Assembly (NCBI GenBank): GCA_902777325.1
Contig: CACYTH010000015.1
Location: 1-64,000 of the forward strand
DNA length: 64,000 bases
Reading direction: 5' to 3'
Source: an uncultured Coriobacteriaceae bacterium
GTDB lineage: Bacteria; Actinomycetota; Coriobacteriia; Coriobacteriales; Atopobiaceae
Each line of letters begins with the position of its first letter. The first letter of the stretch is position 1. Position numbers and translations under genes: made by a program. The notes beneath the pieces are model-generated. The model was not told where the DNA came from. It did no database searches and saw nothing but the letters and a program-made list of their open reading frames with translations. Below are positions 47,641 to 55,806 of this stretch, piece after piece.

Positions 47641-47676
47641 CCAACCTTTCGGTAGGCCCACAGCCAACCTTTCGGT
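47641..47676 (-). promoter_or_regulatory. Direct repeat upstream of the DUF975 gene
   Basis: Two identical 13-mers (minus strand ACCGAAAGGTTGG, at 47641-47653 and 47664-47676) have a 23-bp period, about two helical turns. Each has the inner palindrome AACC-GAAA-GGTT or a partial form of it. They lie 58 to 93 bases upstream of the DUF975 start and look like a regulator-binding site. Confidence 0.5.
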
Positions 47677-47710
47677 TTCCTTAACCTTTTGCGAGTCGGG
47701 CGAGACCCTC

Positions 47711-48304
47711 TCAGAGCTCGAACTCGTACCAGCCAAAGGCATTGATCAGTCGCGTACCGCTGGGATGCATTCGCACGCGCTCGATCATCCCGTAGTCGAG
47801 ATGCACGTGCCCGTGCAGCATGACCTTGGGATGCAGCCAGTCGAGAAGTCCGTTGAACGCGTCGAAGCCCTGATGCGGGCCGTCCGGGAGGTCGCCATGG
47901 CCCCGCGGCGGCGTGTGGGTCACCAAAACGTCGATACCACCGGTCAGGTACGTCCGCAGGCCCAGAGACACCGCCTTGTGCCGCATCTCGGCCTGGCTGT
48001 AGCCCACGATTCCCTCGCGGTAGTCGAACGAACCCTCGAGCCCTGCGATTCGCAGGCCGCCTATGCGCTCAGCCCGTCCGTCGAGGTCGGTGCCGCCCAG
48101 ATGCGGGTCGTCCTCGTAACCCACGTCGTGGTTGCCACGCACGTACAGCAGCGGGGCATTGGCAAGCGTGGCCACGCAGTCGAGGTAGGACATCCCCAGG
48201 TCTCCGCACGAGATGACCAAGTCGTACCTGCTTGCCCTGTCGGGCCGCTTCAGCCGCTCGAGCAGCAGGCTGTCCTCCACGTCCGCGATGGCCAGAATCC
48301 GCAT
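47711..48304 (-). CDS. Calcineurin-like metallophosphoesterase
   Basis: A 197-residue two-metal phosphoesterase. Motifs in order are ILAIADVED (first Asp), LVISCGDLG, YVRGNHDV, VLVTHTPPRGHGDL and VMLHGHVHLDYG. The usual GDxH of motif I appears as ADVED, so one histidine ligand is missing. The substrate is unknown. It lies 12 bases downstream of the ParB-like/BMP fusion gene and is probably co-transcribed with it. Confidence 0.88.
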   Translation of the reverse strand: MRILAIADVEDSLLLERLKRPDRASRYDLVISCGDLGMSYLDCVATLANAPLLYVRGNHDVGYEDDPHLGGTDLDGRAERIGGLRIAGLEGSFDYREGIVGYSQAEMRHKAVSLGLRTYLTGGIDVLVTHTPPRGHGDLPDGPHQGFDAFNGLLDWLHPKVMLHGHVHLDYGMIERVRMHPSGTRLINAFGWYEFEL

Positions 48305-48316
48305 GACGCCTCCGTC

Positions 48317-50263
48317 TTAGCTTTCCTCGGCGTCGGTTGCAGCCGAGATGACGCCCGAGGCGGCCACGGCGTCCGCACCCTCGCGCGACAGCTCCCAGCT
48401 CTTGGGCAGCCTCCCCACCACGTTCTCGTTGAGCCAGCGCATCGAGGCAATCTCCTCGTTGGCAAGGCGCTGCGAACCCTCGTTGCGCACGACCTCGCCC
48501 CGCTGGGCCATCAGCAGCCCCTCGAAGGGATGGACGCGCCCCTCTGTGACCTCGCGCTCTAGCAGCTGGACAAGGCGCCGTTGCCCCGTGGCAATGCCCT
48601 CCCCCAGCTCGAGGCGCACGACACCGGCCGACATGCCCCACCAGTAGTTGAGCGCGCGGTCGCGATGCGCGGCGCCCTCCTTGCGCCAGCGATCATCCTG
48701 CAGGGAACGCACGATGAGCTCGTAGTAGCGGCCCCAGTCCCACACCGGCGTGGCCACACGCTCCGGTGCGGCGTTGCGGTGCAAGCAGCAGAGACCCCAG
48801 GGCTCGCTGGGGTCGGCCGGGTTGGGATAGTCGCGGCCCGCCAGCACGTGCACGTCGTCTTCCTCCAACTCACGCCGCCAGTCGAAGCCCTCCGCCGACG
48901 ACCACTTGAGATGCACCGTGCAGTAGGGGTCCACCATCGCGGCACCGATGGCAAAGGCGTTGACCTCGGCCACGCTGCCAAAGATGGGAGAGGTGGCAAG
49001 GTATCCCACGCGGTGGTTCTCGGCCATGCCGGCCGCCAGAGCCCCCATCAGGAACTTGACCTCGTACATGCGGGCGTAGAAGGTGCGCACCGCGCTGGAC
49101 GAGAGGTTCACCGAGCAGTTGATGAACGTGCAGGCAGGATAGGTCATAGCCGCGCGGCGGGTCTGCTCCATCTGGCGCGGCGAGGCAGTGACCACCACGT
49201 CGGCACCCTCGGCAACGGCCGATGCGACCGCGCGGTCGAAGTCATCGTCTGTCGCCTTCCCAAAGGCAGCGGAAGTCGCCACTGCCTTTCCCAGGCGCTC
49301 CTGCAGACTGAGACGCCCGCGCTCGTGCTGGGCCGTCCAGCCCGAAGTGCTGGGATCGCGGTCGTACACGAAGGCCATATGCAGCGGTTTTGGCGCGCGT
49401 AGGGTCCTCGAGACGCTCTTGACCTTAGAGATGATCCTTCCCTTTTGCTCCGAGGGCTGCTCGAGGTAGGCAATCGCCTCGTCCTGGGCAGCCACCACCA
49501 GCTCGCCCCAGAGGCGCGCCACACGGCGGTCCATCTCGCGGGCCGACACGCCCAGCGGCCCCGTGGTGGCATACGCCTTGACGTACAGCAGAAACGCGTC
49601 TGCCACCGTCTGCGAAAGCAAGGCGCCGCCGCGCGCGCGGTACGACCGCGTGAACTGGTACAGCGTCGACGTGAGCCTGCGCACCATGTCCTCGGGCCAT
49701 GGCTCGTCCAGCGTCTGCCCCAAGAGCTTGGCCAGCTGCTCGCACGACCCCTCCTGGGAGAAGCGCAGCCCATAGACGGGAGCAACCTGGTAGAGCCGCA
49801 CGAACTCGTGGTAGCAGCGGATGGCCGGGTCGTCGGAAGGCGCCGGCATGACGCGCGTGATGCTTGCGGTGATGGTGGGCACGTCCAGCGAGCGCAGCAC
49901 GCTCACGCGCTTGTTGCCCTCCTGCACATAGAAGCGCTGCAGGTACTCGTAGACCACCACCGGATCGCGGATGCCCTCTGAGACCTGCGCGTCATAGAGG
50001 CGGCTCCACTTGGCGGCAAACTCGCTGTCCTCGTCGGCGATGGGCATAAACCCGCACGAGAAGGTGTTGGCGCGGGCGCGGGTCTTGGTGCCCACCACCA
50101 GCTCCATGGGAATCTCGCGCACGCCCACCGGCACCTCGCCGGACCCGCGCGTATCGCCCAGGATGTCATCCAACACGGGCAGGTATGGGTAGCGCCCGTG
50201 CGACACCGCGTCGCTCACCTCGTGCCGCCCGCGCTTGCATGCCTTGCGATAGTCCTCAATCAT
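48317..50263 (-). CDS. ParB-like/BMP (PnrA-type) fusion protein
   Basis: A 648-residue protein without a signal peptide or membrane segment. The N-terminal part (about residues 20-150) resembles a ParB/Srx-type domain, with VVVYEYLQRFYVQEGNKRVS as its hallmark. A helical middle follows. From about residue 290 to 500 a periplasmic-binding-fold domain of the basic-membrane-protein family is seen (LHMAFVYDRDPSTSGWTAQH, EGADVVVTASPRQMEQT, VGYLATSPIFGSVAEVNAFA). BMP proteins usually bind nucleosides outside the cell; here the protein should be cytoplasmic. No ABC transporter is nearby. The ATG at 50263 has a weak ribosome site; an ATG at 50308 is an alternative. Confidence 0.75.
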   Translation of the reverse strand: MIEDYRKACKRGRHEVSDAVSHGRYPYLPVLDDILGDTRGSGEVPVGVREIPMELVVGTKTRARANTFSCGFMPIADEDSEFAAKWSRLYDAQVSEGIRDPVVVYEYLQRFYVQEGNKRVSVLRSLDVPTITASITRVMPAPSDDPAIRCYHEFVRLYQVAPVYGLRFSQEGSCEQLAKLLGQTLDEPWPEDMVRRLTSTLYQFTRSYRARGGALLSQTVADAFLLYVKAYATTGPLGVSAREMDRRVARLWGELVVAAQDEAIAYLEQPSEQKGRIISKVKSVSRTLRAPKPLHMAFVYDRDPSTSGWTAQHERGRLSLQERLGKAVATSAAFGKATDDDFDRAVASAVAEGADVVVTASPRQMEQTRRAAMTYPACTFINCSVNLSSSAVRTFYARMYEVKFLMGALAAGMAENHRVGYLATSPIFGSVAEVNAFAIGAAMVDPYCTVHLKWSSAEGFDWRRELEEDDVHVLAGRDYPNPADPSEPWGLCCLHRNAAPERVATPVWDWGRYYELIVRSLQDDRWRKEGAAHRDRALNYWWGMSAGVVRLELGEGIATGQRRLVQLLEREVTEGRVHPFEGLLMAQRGEVVRNEGSQRLANEEIASMRWLNENVVGRLPKSWELSREGADAVAASGVISAATDAEES

Positions 50264-50515
50264 GGGCTTTCGTCTTTCTCTCGTCGCGTCTCCGGAAGTC
50301 CGGGACATCCCCGGGCTGCCGGTGCGTCAGTCTGGCCGACCTTGGGTGGTTTGTGATGCCTCCTCGACGATACCCATCATATCGCCACACGGGAGCTTGG
50401 GCCCTTCCCCTGCGGCAGCTATCGGCCAAGGCACAGGGCGCCCGTGCTGCGAATTCGCCGTGCAGACGGCAGCCCCCGCGAGTGGCGCAAGCAGAACTCG
50501 AGGCTCATCTAGCAA

Positions 50516-50541
50516 GCGAGGCCGGACAAAGCCGGCCTCGC
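50516..50541 (-). terminator. Hairpin after the TIM-barrel/acyl-CoA ligase pseudogene
   Basis: A 10-bp perfect stem (GCGAGGCCGG at 50516-50525 with its complement at 50532-50541), 30 bases beyond the stop. The following bases on the minus strand are TTGCT only. In the rest of 50264-50570 I see nothing beyond a TATGAT hexamer near 50391 that might serve the BMP fusion gene. Confidence 0.55.
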
Positions 50542-50570
50542 CTGGTAGCACTGATAGCAAACCTACGCAC

Positions 50571-53157
50571 CTACGCGGTCTCGATGCTGGCCGCGTCCTG
50601 CAGGCCGAGCAGCTCTACGGCCTCCTCGCGCATCTTGTACTTCTGGATCTTGCCGGCCTCGTTCATCGGGAAGCCCTCGACGAAGCGCACGTACTCGGGC
50701 ACCTTCTCCTTGGCGATGCGGGCGCGGCAGAAGTCCTTGACCTCCTCCTCGGTGGCCGTCTCGCCCTCGTTGAGGATGATCTCGGCCAGCACGACCTCGC
50801 CGTAGACCTTGTCGGGCACGCCGATGACCTGCACGTCCTTGGTCTTGGGGAAGGTGTAGAGGAAGTCCTCGATCTCCTTGGGGTACACGTTCTCGCCGCC
50901 ACGGATGATCATGTCCTTGACGCGGCCGGTCACGCGGAAGTAGCCGTCGGGCTGGCGCAACAGGATGTCGCCGGAGTGCAGCCAGCCGTCCGCGTCGATA
51001 GTGGCCGCCGTCGCCTCGGGCATCTTGTAGTAGCCCTTCATGGTGTTGTAGCCGCGGCTGCAGAACTCGCCCGGCTCGTCGTCGCCCAGCTCGACGCCGG
51101 TCTCGGGGTCGATGATCTTGCACTCCACGCCAAAGATGGGCAAGCCGACGGTCGCCACGCGCTGCTCGAGGGTGTCGGTGGTCTTGGACATCGTGGTTGC
51201 CGGGCTTGCCTCGGTCTGGCCGTAGGTGATGCAGATGTCGCGCATGTTCATCTTCTCCACCACCTCGCGCATCTTCTCGATGGGACAGGGGCTGCCAGCC
51301 ATGATGCCGGTGCGCATGTGGGAGAAGTCCGTCTCCTCGAAGGCCGGGTGCGTGTTCATCATGGCGATGAACATGGTGGGCACGCCGTGGAAGCAGGTGA
51401 TCTTCTCGCGCGTGATGCACGCCAGCGACTTGCGCGGCGAGAAGATGGGGATGGGGCTCATGGTGGTGCCGTGCGTCACCGACGCCGTCATGGCCAGCAC
51501 CATGCCGAAGCAGTGGAACATGGGCACCTGGATCATCATGCGCTCGCCCGTGGAGAGGTCCATGCAGTCGCCGATGGCCTTGCCGTTGTTGACCACGTTG
51601 TAGTGCGTGAGCATGACGCCCTTGGGGAAGCCGGTGGTGCCGGAGGTGTACTGCATGTTGCAGCAGGTCGGGAGTACCCATCGCCAGCGCCTCGCCCCAG
51701 CTGTAGCAGCCCTGGTGCGGGCCGTCGATGGTGATGATGCTCTTGAGGAACGGCAGCTTCTTGCAGGTCCACTCCCCCGCCTTGGCGCCTGCGATCTGCG
51801 GGATGAGCTCGTCGATGATGTCGAGGTAGCTCGTGCCCTTGTACGCGTCGATCATGACCAGCGTGTGGGTGTCGGACTGGCGCAGCAGGTACTCGAGCTC
51901 GTGGATCTTGTAGCCGGTGTTGACCGTGACCAGCACCGCGCCGATCTTGACCGCGGCCCAGAAGGTGAGGTACCACTGCGGCACGTTGGAGGCCCAAATG
52001 GCCACCTTGTCGCCGGGCTTGACGCCCATGGCGATGAGCGAGCGCGCGAACTCGTCCACGTCGGCGCGGAACTGCGGGTAGGTGCGCACGTAGTACTCGC
52101 CCATGACGTCGGGGTCGGGATTGTACCAGCTGTCCGGCTCGGTGAAGCGGAAGGCGTACTGGCGCGGGTACAGCTCGCAGATGCGGTCGAGCAGCTGCGG
52201 GAAGGTCTCGTCGATGAGGTGCTCCTTGGGCCAGGGATAGGTGCCGTCGTTGGTGAGCGAGTGCTGCAGCTCGAACTCGACCGCCGGCGCCACGGCCGTA
52301 CGGTGCGGCTCGTGGACCACGGGCTGGGCTGCGGGGGCCTCCACGCCGGACTGGTAGTCGAGCATGTAGCCCAGGAACTGCGGGAAGACGATGCCCGCCT
52401 CGCCCACGGCGATGTCGCGCGCCCACTTGGTGACCCACTCGAAGCTCATATAGCCGTCGTAGCCCGCGTCGCGCAGCGCGTCGAACATGGCGTGCAGGGG
52501 CAGGTCGCCGTCGCCCATCATGCGGTACTCAAAGTGGTCGCCCACCTGCACGGAGTCCTTCACCTGGCAGTAGCGCAGGTAGCTCCCCAGGTTGGCGACG
52601 CTCGTGGCGGGGTCCTCGCCAAACACGCGGTAGGGGTGGTGGAGGTCCCACAGCGCCCCCACGCTCTCCATGCCCACCCGGTCGAGCACGCGGGCCAGAC
52701 GGGCCGTGTCGGCGTACTCGGCGATGGTCTCAACCAGAAGCGTCACGTCGTAGACGCCGGCATAGCCACCAAGCTGGGTCAGCACGTCCACGATGTCGTC
52801 GTCGTCAACCTCGCCCGCCGGATGGATGTCCTTGGACACCAGCACGCGCACGTAGGGGGTGCCCATGTCGCTCGCGAGCTCGATGTAGTTCATGATCTCG
52901 GTGATGTTCTCCTCGCGGCGACTGGCGTCGGACAGCTCGCAGTTGGACGAGAAGCACGGGATCTCGAGGCCCATGCGCTCGAGCTGCATGCGCGTGCGCT
53001 CGCGGCGGTTGGGCAGGAAGGGCGCGGTGCCGGGCGCGTAGGCGCGGCCCTGGATGCCGCGGATCTCGATGCCGTCGAAGCCGAGGTCCTTGGCGATGGG
53101 ATAGATGTCAGTCCACGAGTACGAGGGGCAGCCGAGGGTAGAAAAGGCGAGCTTCAT
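50571..53157 (-). pseudogene. Sugar-phosphate-isomerase-like TIM barrel fused to an acyl-CoA ligase, frameshifted
   Basis: From ATG 53157 the frame encodes a xylose-isomerase-like TIM barrel (about residues 1-275: MKLAFSTLGCPSYSW, GFDGIEIRG, GALWDLHHPYRV, YDGYMSFEWVTKW). A linker follows, then the N-terminal half of an AMP-forming acyl-CoA ligase (YAFRFTEPDSWY, GDKVAIWASNVPQWYLTFWA). Near 51657 this frame goes wrong (EALAMGTPDLL, then nonsense). The ligase resumes in another frame with CNMQYTSGTTGFPKGVMLTH and runs intact through YNTMKGYYKMPEAT and GRVKDMIIRGGENVYPKEIE to the stop at 50571. About 20-30 residues seem deleted at the junction. No ribosome site precedes the second part. A sequencing error cannot be excluded. 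Confidence 0.8.
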
Positions 53158-53279
53158 GTGGGGTCTTCTCTCTGGTTGGTGTCGCGGGAGACACGGTAAG
53201 ACGGTGGGGTGCCTGGAGGCGATGCCGCACAAGCAGCCTGCAAAGGGTTATGGGCGCAACCGCTTGCTCGCGGAAGCGC

Positions 53280-53342
53280 CTAGAGAAGCAGCAGAAGTGC
53301 TAGGGCCAAGAGGGGGCTGCCGGAAACGGCACGATCGTGCAT
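53280..53342 (-). CDS. Possible leucine-rich leader peptide
   Basis: A 20-codon frame with a very good ribosome site (GAGAGGAGGA, 8 bases before the ATG) encodes MHDRAVSGSP followed by LLALALLLLL and a stop. Eight of the last ten codons are leucine, using five different Leu codons (CTC, TTG, CTA, CTT, CTG). A hairpin (GGCGC/GCGCC and CCGC/GCGG) follows the stop at about 53254-53281. It lies 122 bases upstream of the TIM-barrel/ligase gene on the same strand. A translated attenuator is possible; chance is also possible. Confidence 0.35.
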   Translation of the reverse strand: MHDRAVSGSPLLALALLLLL

Positions 53343-53536
53343 GGGGCAGTCCTCCTCTCCTGGGCCTTCGACAGAGTGTTTCTCGTTATATACCATCACG
53401 AGGCGCCATCGCGCGCCGTCAACAGAAGGTAGATACGTGGGCGAAACATCCAGCGCACATAGGAGCGGGACAAGGGTCCTTGGGGTCTGCACCTTGTGTG
53501 CAAGGACGGGAAGGGGCGGCCCCCTTGCGACCCAAA

Positions 53537-53597
53537 GGACGATAAGTGCTACCGTTGTGCCTGCCACGTGGGACGATACCTGCAGATTCTATCGTCC
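53537..53597 (+). promoter_or_regulatory. GGACGATA boxes upstream of the vor operon
   Basis: GGACGATA occurs at 53537-53544 and 53571-53578, and its inverse TATCGTCC at 53590-53597, the last two forming an 8-bp hairpin with an 11-base loop. They lie 25-85 bases before the first gene of the operon. In the rest of 53158-53621 I see only the short leucine-rich frame and a TATATA hexamer near 53388. Confidence 0.45.
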
Positions 53598-53621
53598 GCG
53601 GCAATGACGAAAGGAGCGGCA

Positions 53622-54395
53622 ATGCGAACCGCATCCCTGGCAGAGGTGTTTGACTCTCCCATCACCATCCTGGTTGGTCACGCCGGCGTCGGCAAGACCA
53701 ACATCGCGCTTGGCCTGGCGCTCGCGCTTGCGGACGAGGGCTTTGAGGTCACCCTGGCCGACCTCGACATAGTCAACCCCTACTTCCGCTCGAGCGACTA
53801 CCCCGAGCTTCTCGACGCCTCCGGCATCCGGCTAATCGCGCCGGTGCTTGCGCGCACCACGCTGGACACCCCGAGCCTGACCGGCGAGCTCGACGCCGTG
53901 ATCGAGCAGACCGCAGGCTCCGCCACCAAGCGCCTGGTGATCGACGTGGGCGGGGACGACGACGGCTCCACCACCATCGGACGCTGGGCGGCGCGCCTCG
54001 ACGCAGCCGCCGCGCGCGTGCTGTACGTGGTGAGCGCCTACCGCAGCCTGACGACCGAGCCCGCCGAGGCCGCGGCCATGCTGCCCGACATCGAGTGGCA
54101 CGCGCACCTCAAGGCCGACGGCGTGCTCAACGCGTCCAACCTGGGCAACGAGACCGCCCTCGAGCACGTCCGCCACGGCCGCGCTTTTGCCGCCGAGACG
54201 GCCGCGCTTCTGGGCCTGCCGGTGGTGGCGACGGTGGTGCCGGCGGTGGCCACGGGAGCCCAAGTGCTGGGCTCGGTACACAATCTCCCCACCATTGCAC
54301 CCGCTGCAGTTACCGAGGCGTTAACAGATACTATGCAAGACCATGAACCCTTGGTCGTGATGCCTAGATTTGTACGCACGCCGTGGGATAATTAG
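53622..54395 (+). CDS. P-loop ATPase of the vor operon (MinD/ParA-like)
   Basis: A 257-residue NTPase with Walker A ITILVGHAGVGKTNIALG (about residues 14-31), the switch-like TLADLDIVNPYFRSSDYPEL and KRLVIDVGGDDDGSTT. It resembles deviant-Walker SIMIBI ATPases but has only one lysine in the loop (GHAGVGKT). Its genomic place, directly upstream of ferredoxin and 2-oxoacid oxidoreductase subunits, suggests a role in assembling or regulating the complex, perhaps iron-sulfur or cofactor loading; this is inference. The ATG at 53622 follows AAAGGAG. Confidence 0.75.
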   Translation: MRTASLAEVFDSPITILVGHAGVGKTNIALGLALALADEGFEVTLADLDIVNPYFRSSDYPELLDASGIRLIAPVLARTTLDTPSLTGELDAVIEQTAGSATKRLVIDVGGDDDGSTTIGRWAARLDAAAARVLYVVSAYRSLTTEPAEAAAMLPDIEWHAHLKADGVLNASNLGNETALEHVRHGRAFAAETAALLGLPVVATVVPAVATGAQVLGSVHNLPTIAPAAVTEALTDTMQDHEPLVVMPRFVRTPWDN

Positions 54396-54497
54396 ACCTT
54401 GCCCTGCCTTCGTGGGGCGCTTTGGTGTCTGACGCGGGGGCCAGCCCCGCGCCCACCCTATGTTCTATCGGTTCCAACGGAGAGGAAGGAATCGCGT

Positions 54498-54704
54498 ATG
54501 GCTCGTATCATCGTTGACGACGTGCACTGCAAGGGCTGCGGCCTCTGCGTGAGCGCCTGTCCGAAGGGAGTGCTCGCCCTTGACGGCGATCGCATCACTC
54601 CCAAGGGTTACCACCCTGCGAAGCTCGTGGACCCCGACAACTGCATCGGTTGCGCCACGTGCTTCATCACCTGTCCCGACGTTGCGATTACGGTGGTGAA
54701 ATAA
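54498..54704 (+). CDS. Ferredoxin-like delta subunit, two 4Fe-4S clusters
   Basis: A 68-residue protein with two cluster motifs, CKGCGLCVSACPKG and CIGCATCFITCPDV. It would pass electrons from the 2-oxoacid:ferredoxin oxidoreductase core to free ferredoxin. It ends directly against the alpha-subunit ATG. A CGCGGGG/CCCCGCG hairpin (54433-54451) in the 102-base gap before it may affect read-through from the ATPase gene. Confidence 0.92.
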   Translation: MARIIVDDVHCKGCGLCVSACPKGVLALDGDRITPKGYHPAKLVDPDNCIGCATCFITCPDVAITVVK

Positions 54705-55805
54705 ATGGCTGACAACACCCAGAACGCGCCCGAGCGCGTGCTCATGAAGGGCAACGAGGTGCTGGCAGAGGCCGCCATGCGCGCCGGTTGCCGGTTCTTC
54801 TTTGGCTACCCCATCACCCCGCAGACCGAGCTCGCCGCCTACATGGCCAAGGTCCTGCCCAAGATCGGCGGCACCTTCCTGCAGGCCGAGAGCGAGGTCG
54901 CGGCCATCAACATGGTCTACGGTGCCGCCGCTGCCGGCGCCCGCGTCATGACCAGCTCCAGCTCGCCCGGCGTCTCCCTCAAGAGCGAGGGTGCCTCCTA
55001 CATGGCCGGCGCTGACGTCCCCGGCGTCATCGTCAACGTCATGCGCGGCGGCCCCGGCCTGGGCGGCATCCAGCCGTCGCAGTCCGACTACTTCCAGGCC
55101 ACCCGCGCGCTCGGCCACGGCGACTACTTCATGCCCGTGCTCGCCCCGTCCACCGTGCAGGAGATGGCCGACCTCATCTACCTGGCCTTCGACCTCGCCG
55201 ACGAGTACCGCACCCCCGCGATGATCCTCGCCGACGGCATGATCGGCCAGATGATGGAGCCCGTCAGCCTGCCGCCCGCGCGCGACCCCAAGACGCTGCC
55301 GCACAAGCCCTGGGCCACCGATGGCCACAAGGGCGAGCGTGCCCACAACGTCGTCAACTCGCTGTATCTCTCGCCCGAGAAGCTCGAGAACACCAACCGC
55401 GAGCGCTTCGAGCGCTACGAGCAGATCAAGGCGAAGCACCAGCGCCAGGAGATGATGATGTGCGACGACGCCGAGATCGTGGTCGTCGCCTTTGGCGCCG
55501 CCTCCCGCATCGCCCGCACCGCCGTCCGCGACGCCCGCGCCAAGGGCATCAAGGCCGGCCTGCTGCGCCCCATCACCCTGTGGCCGTTCCCGACCAACGC
55601 CATCGAGCAGGTCATCGACAACGGCGCCAAGCAGTTCCTGTCCGTCGAGCTCAACATGGGCCAGATGGTCGACGACGTGCGCCTGGCCGTCAACGGCCGT
55701 GCCAGCGTGGACTTCTACGGCCGCACCGGCGGCGTGCTTCCGACGCCCGAGGAGGTTCTCGAGCAGATCGAGAAGCTCGCATCTACCAGCGAAAGGGGTG
55801 AGTAG
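54705..55805 (+). CDS. vorB: 2-oxoacid:ferredoxin oxidoreductase alpha subunit, VorB-like
   Basis: A 366-residue subunit with the pyrimidine-binding fold of ferredoxin-dependent 2-oxoacid dehydrogenases. KGNEVLAEAAMRAGCRFFFG, YPITPQTELAAYM, LQAESEVAAINMVYGAA and VMRGGPGLGGIQPSQSD are close to VorB/KorA sequences. The complex oxidatively decarboxylates 2-oxoacids (branched-chain keto acids or 2-oxoglutarate) to acyl-CoA, CO2 and reduced ferredoxin, in the cytoplasm under anaerobic conditions. The gene order delta-alpha-beta-gamma with minimal gaps indicates one operon. Substrate choice between branched-chain acids and 2-oxoglutarate is not settled by sequence. Confidence 0.9.
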   Translation: MADNTQNAPERVLMKGNEVLAEAAMRAGCRFFFGYPITPQTELAAYMAKVLPKIGGTFLQAESEVAAINMVYGAAAAGARVMTSSSSPGVSLKSEGASYMAGADVPGVIVNVMRGGPGLGGIQPSQSDYFQATRALGHGDYFMPVLAPSTVQEMADLIYLAFDLADEYRTPAMILADGMIGQMMEPVSLPPARDPKTLPHKPWATDGHKGERAHNVVNSLYLSPEKLENTNRERFERYEQIKAKHQRQEMMMCDDAEIVVVAFGAASRIARTAVRDARAKGIKAGLLRPITLWPFPTNAIEQVIDNGAKQFLSVELNMGQMVDDVRLAVNGRASVDFYGRTGGVLPTPEEVLEQIEKLASTSERGE

Positions 55806-55806
55806 C

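Noticed and set aside
47584..47742. N-terminal extension of the DUF975 protein
   Set aside because: The family start MWTRKELK at 47583 has a strong ribosome site, and the extension covers the direct-repeat control region.
53158..53621. Further protein genes between the fusion pseudogene and the vor operon
   Set aside because: Other open frames here lack ribosome sites and overlap the repeat boxes; only the 20-codon leucine-rich frame has supporting signals.
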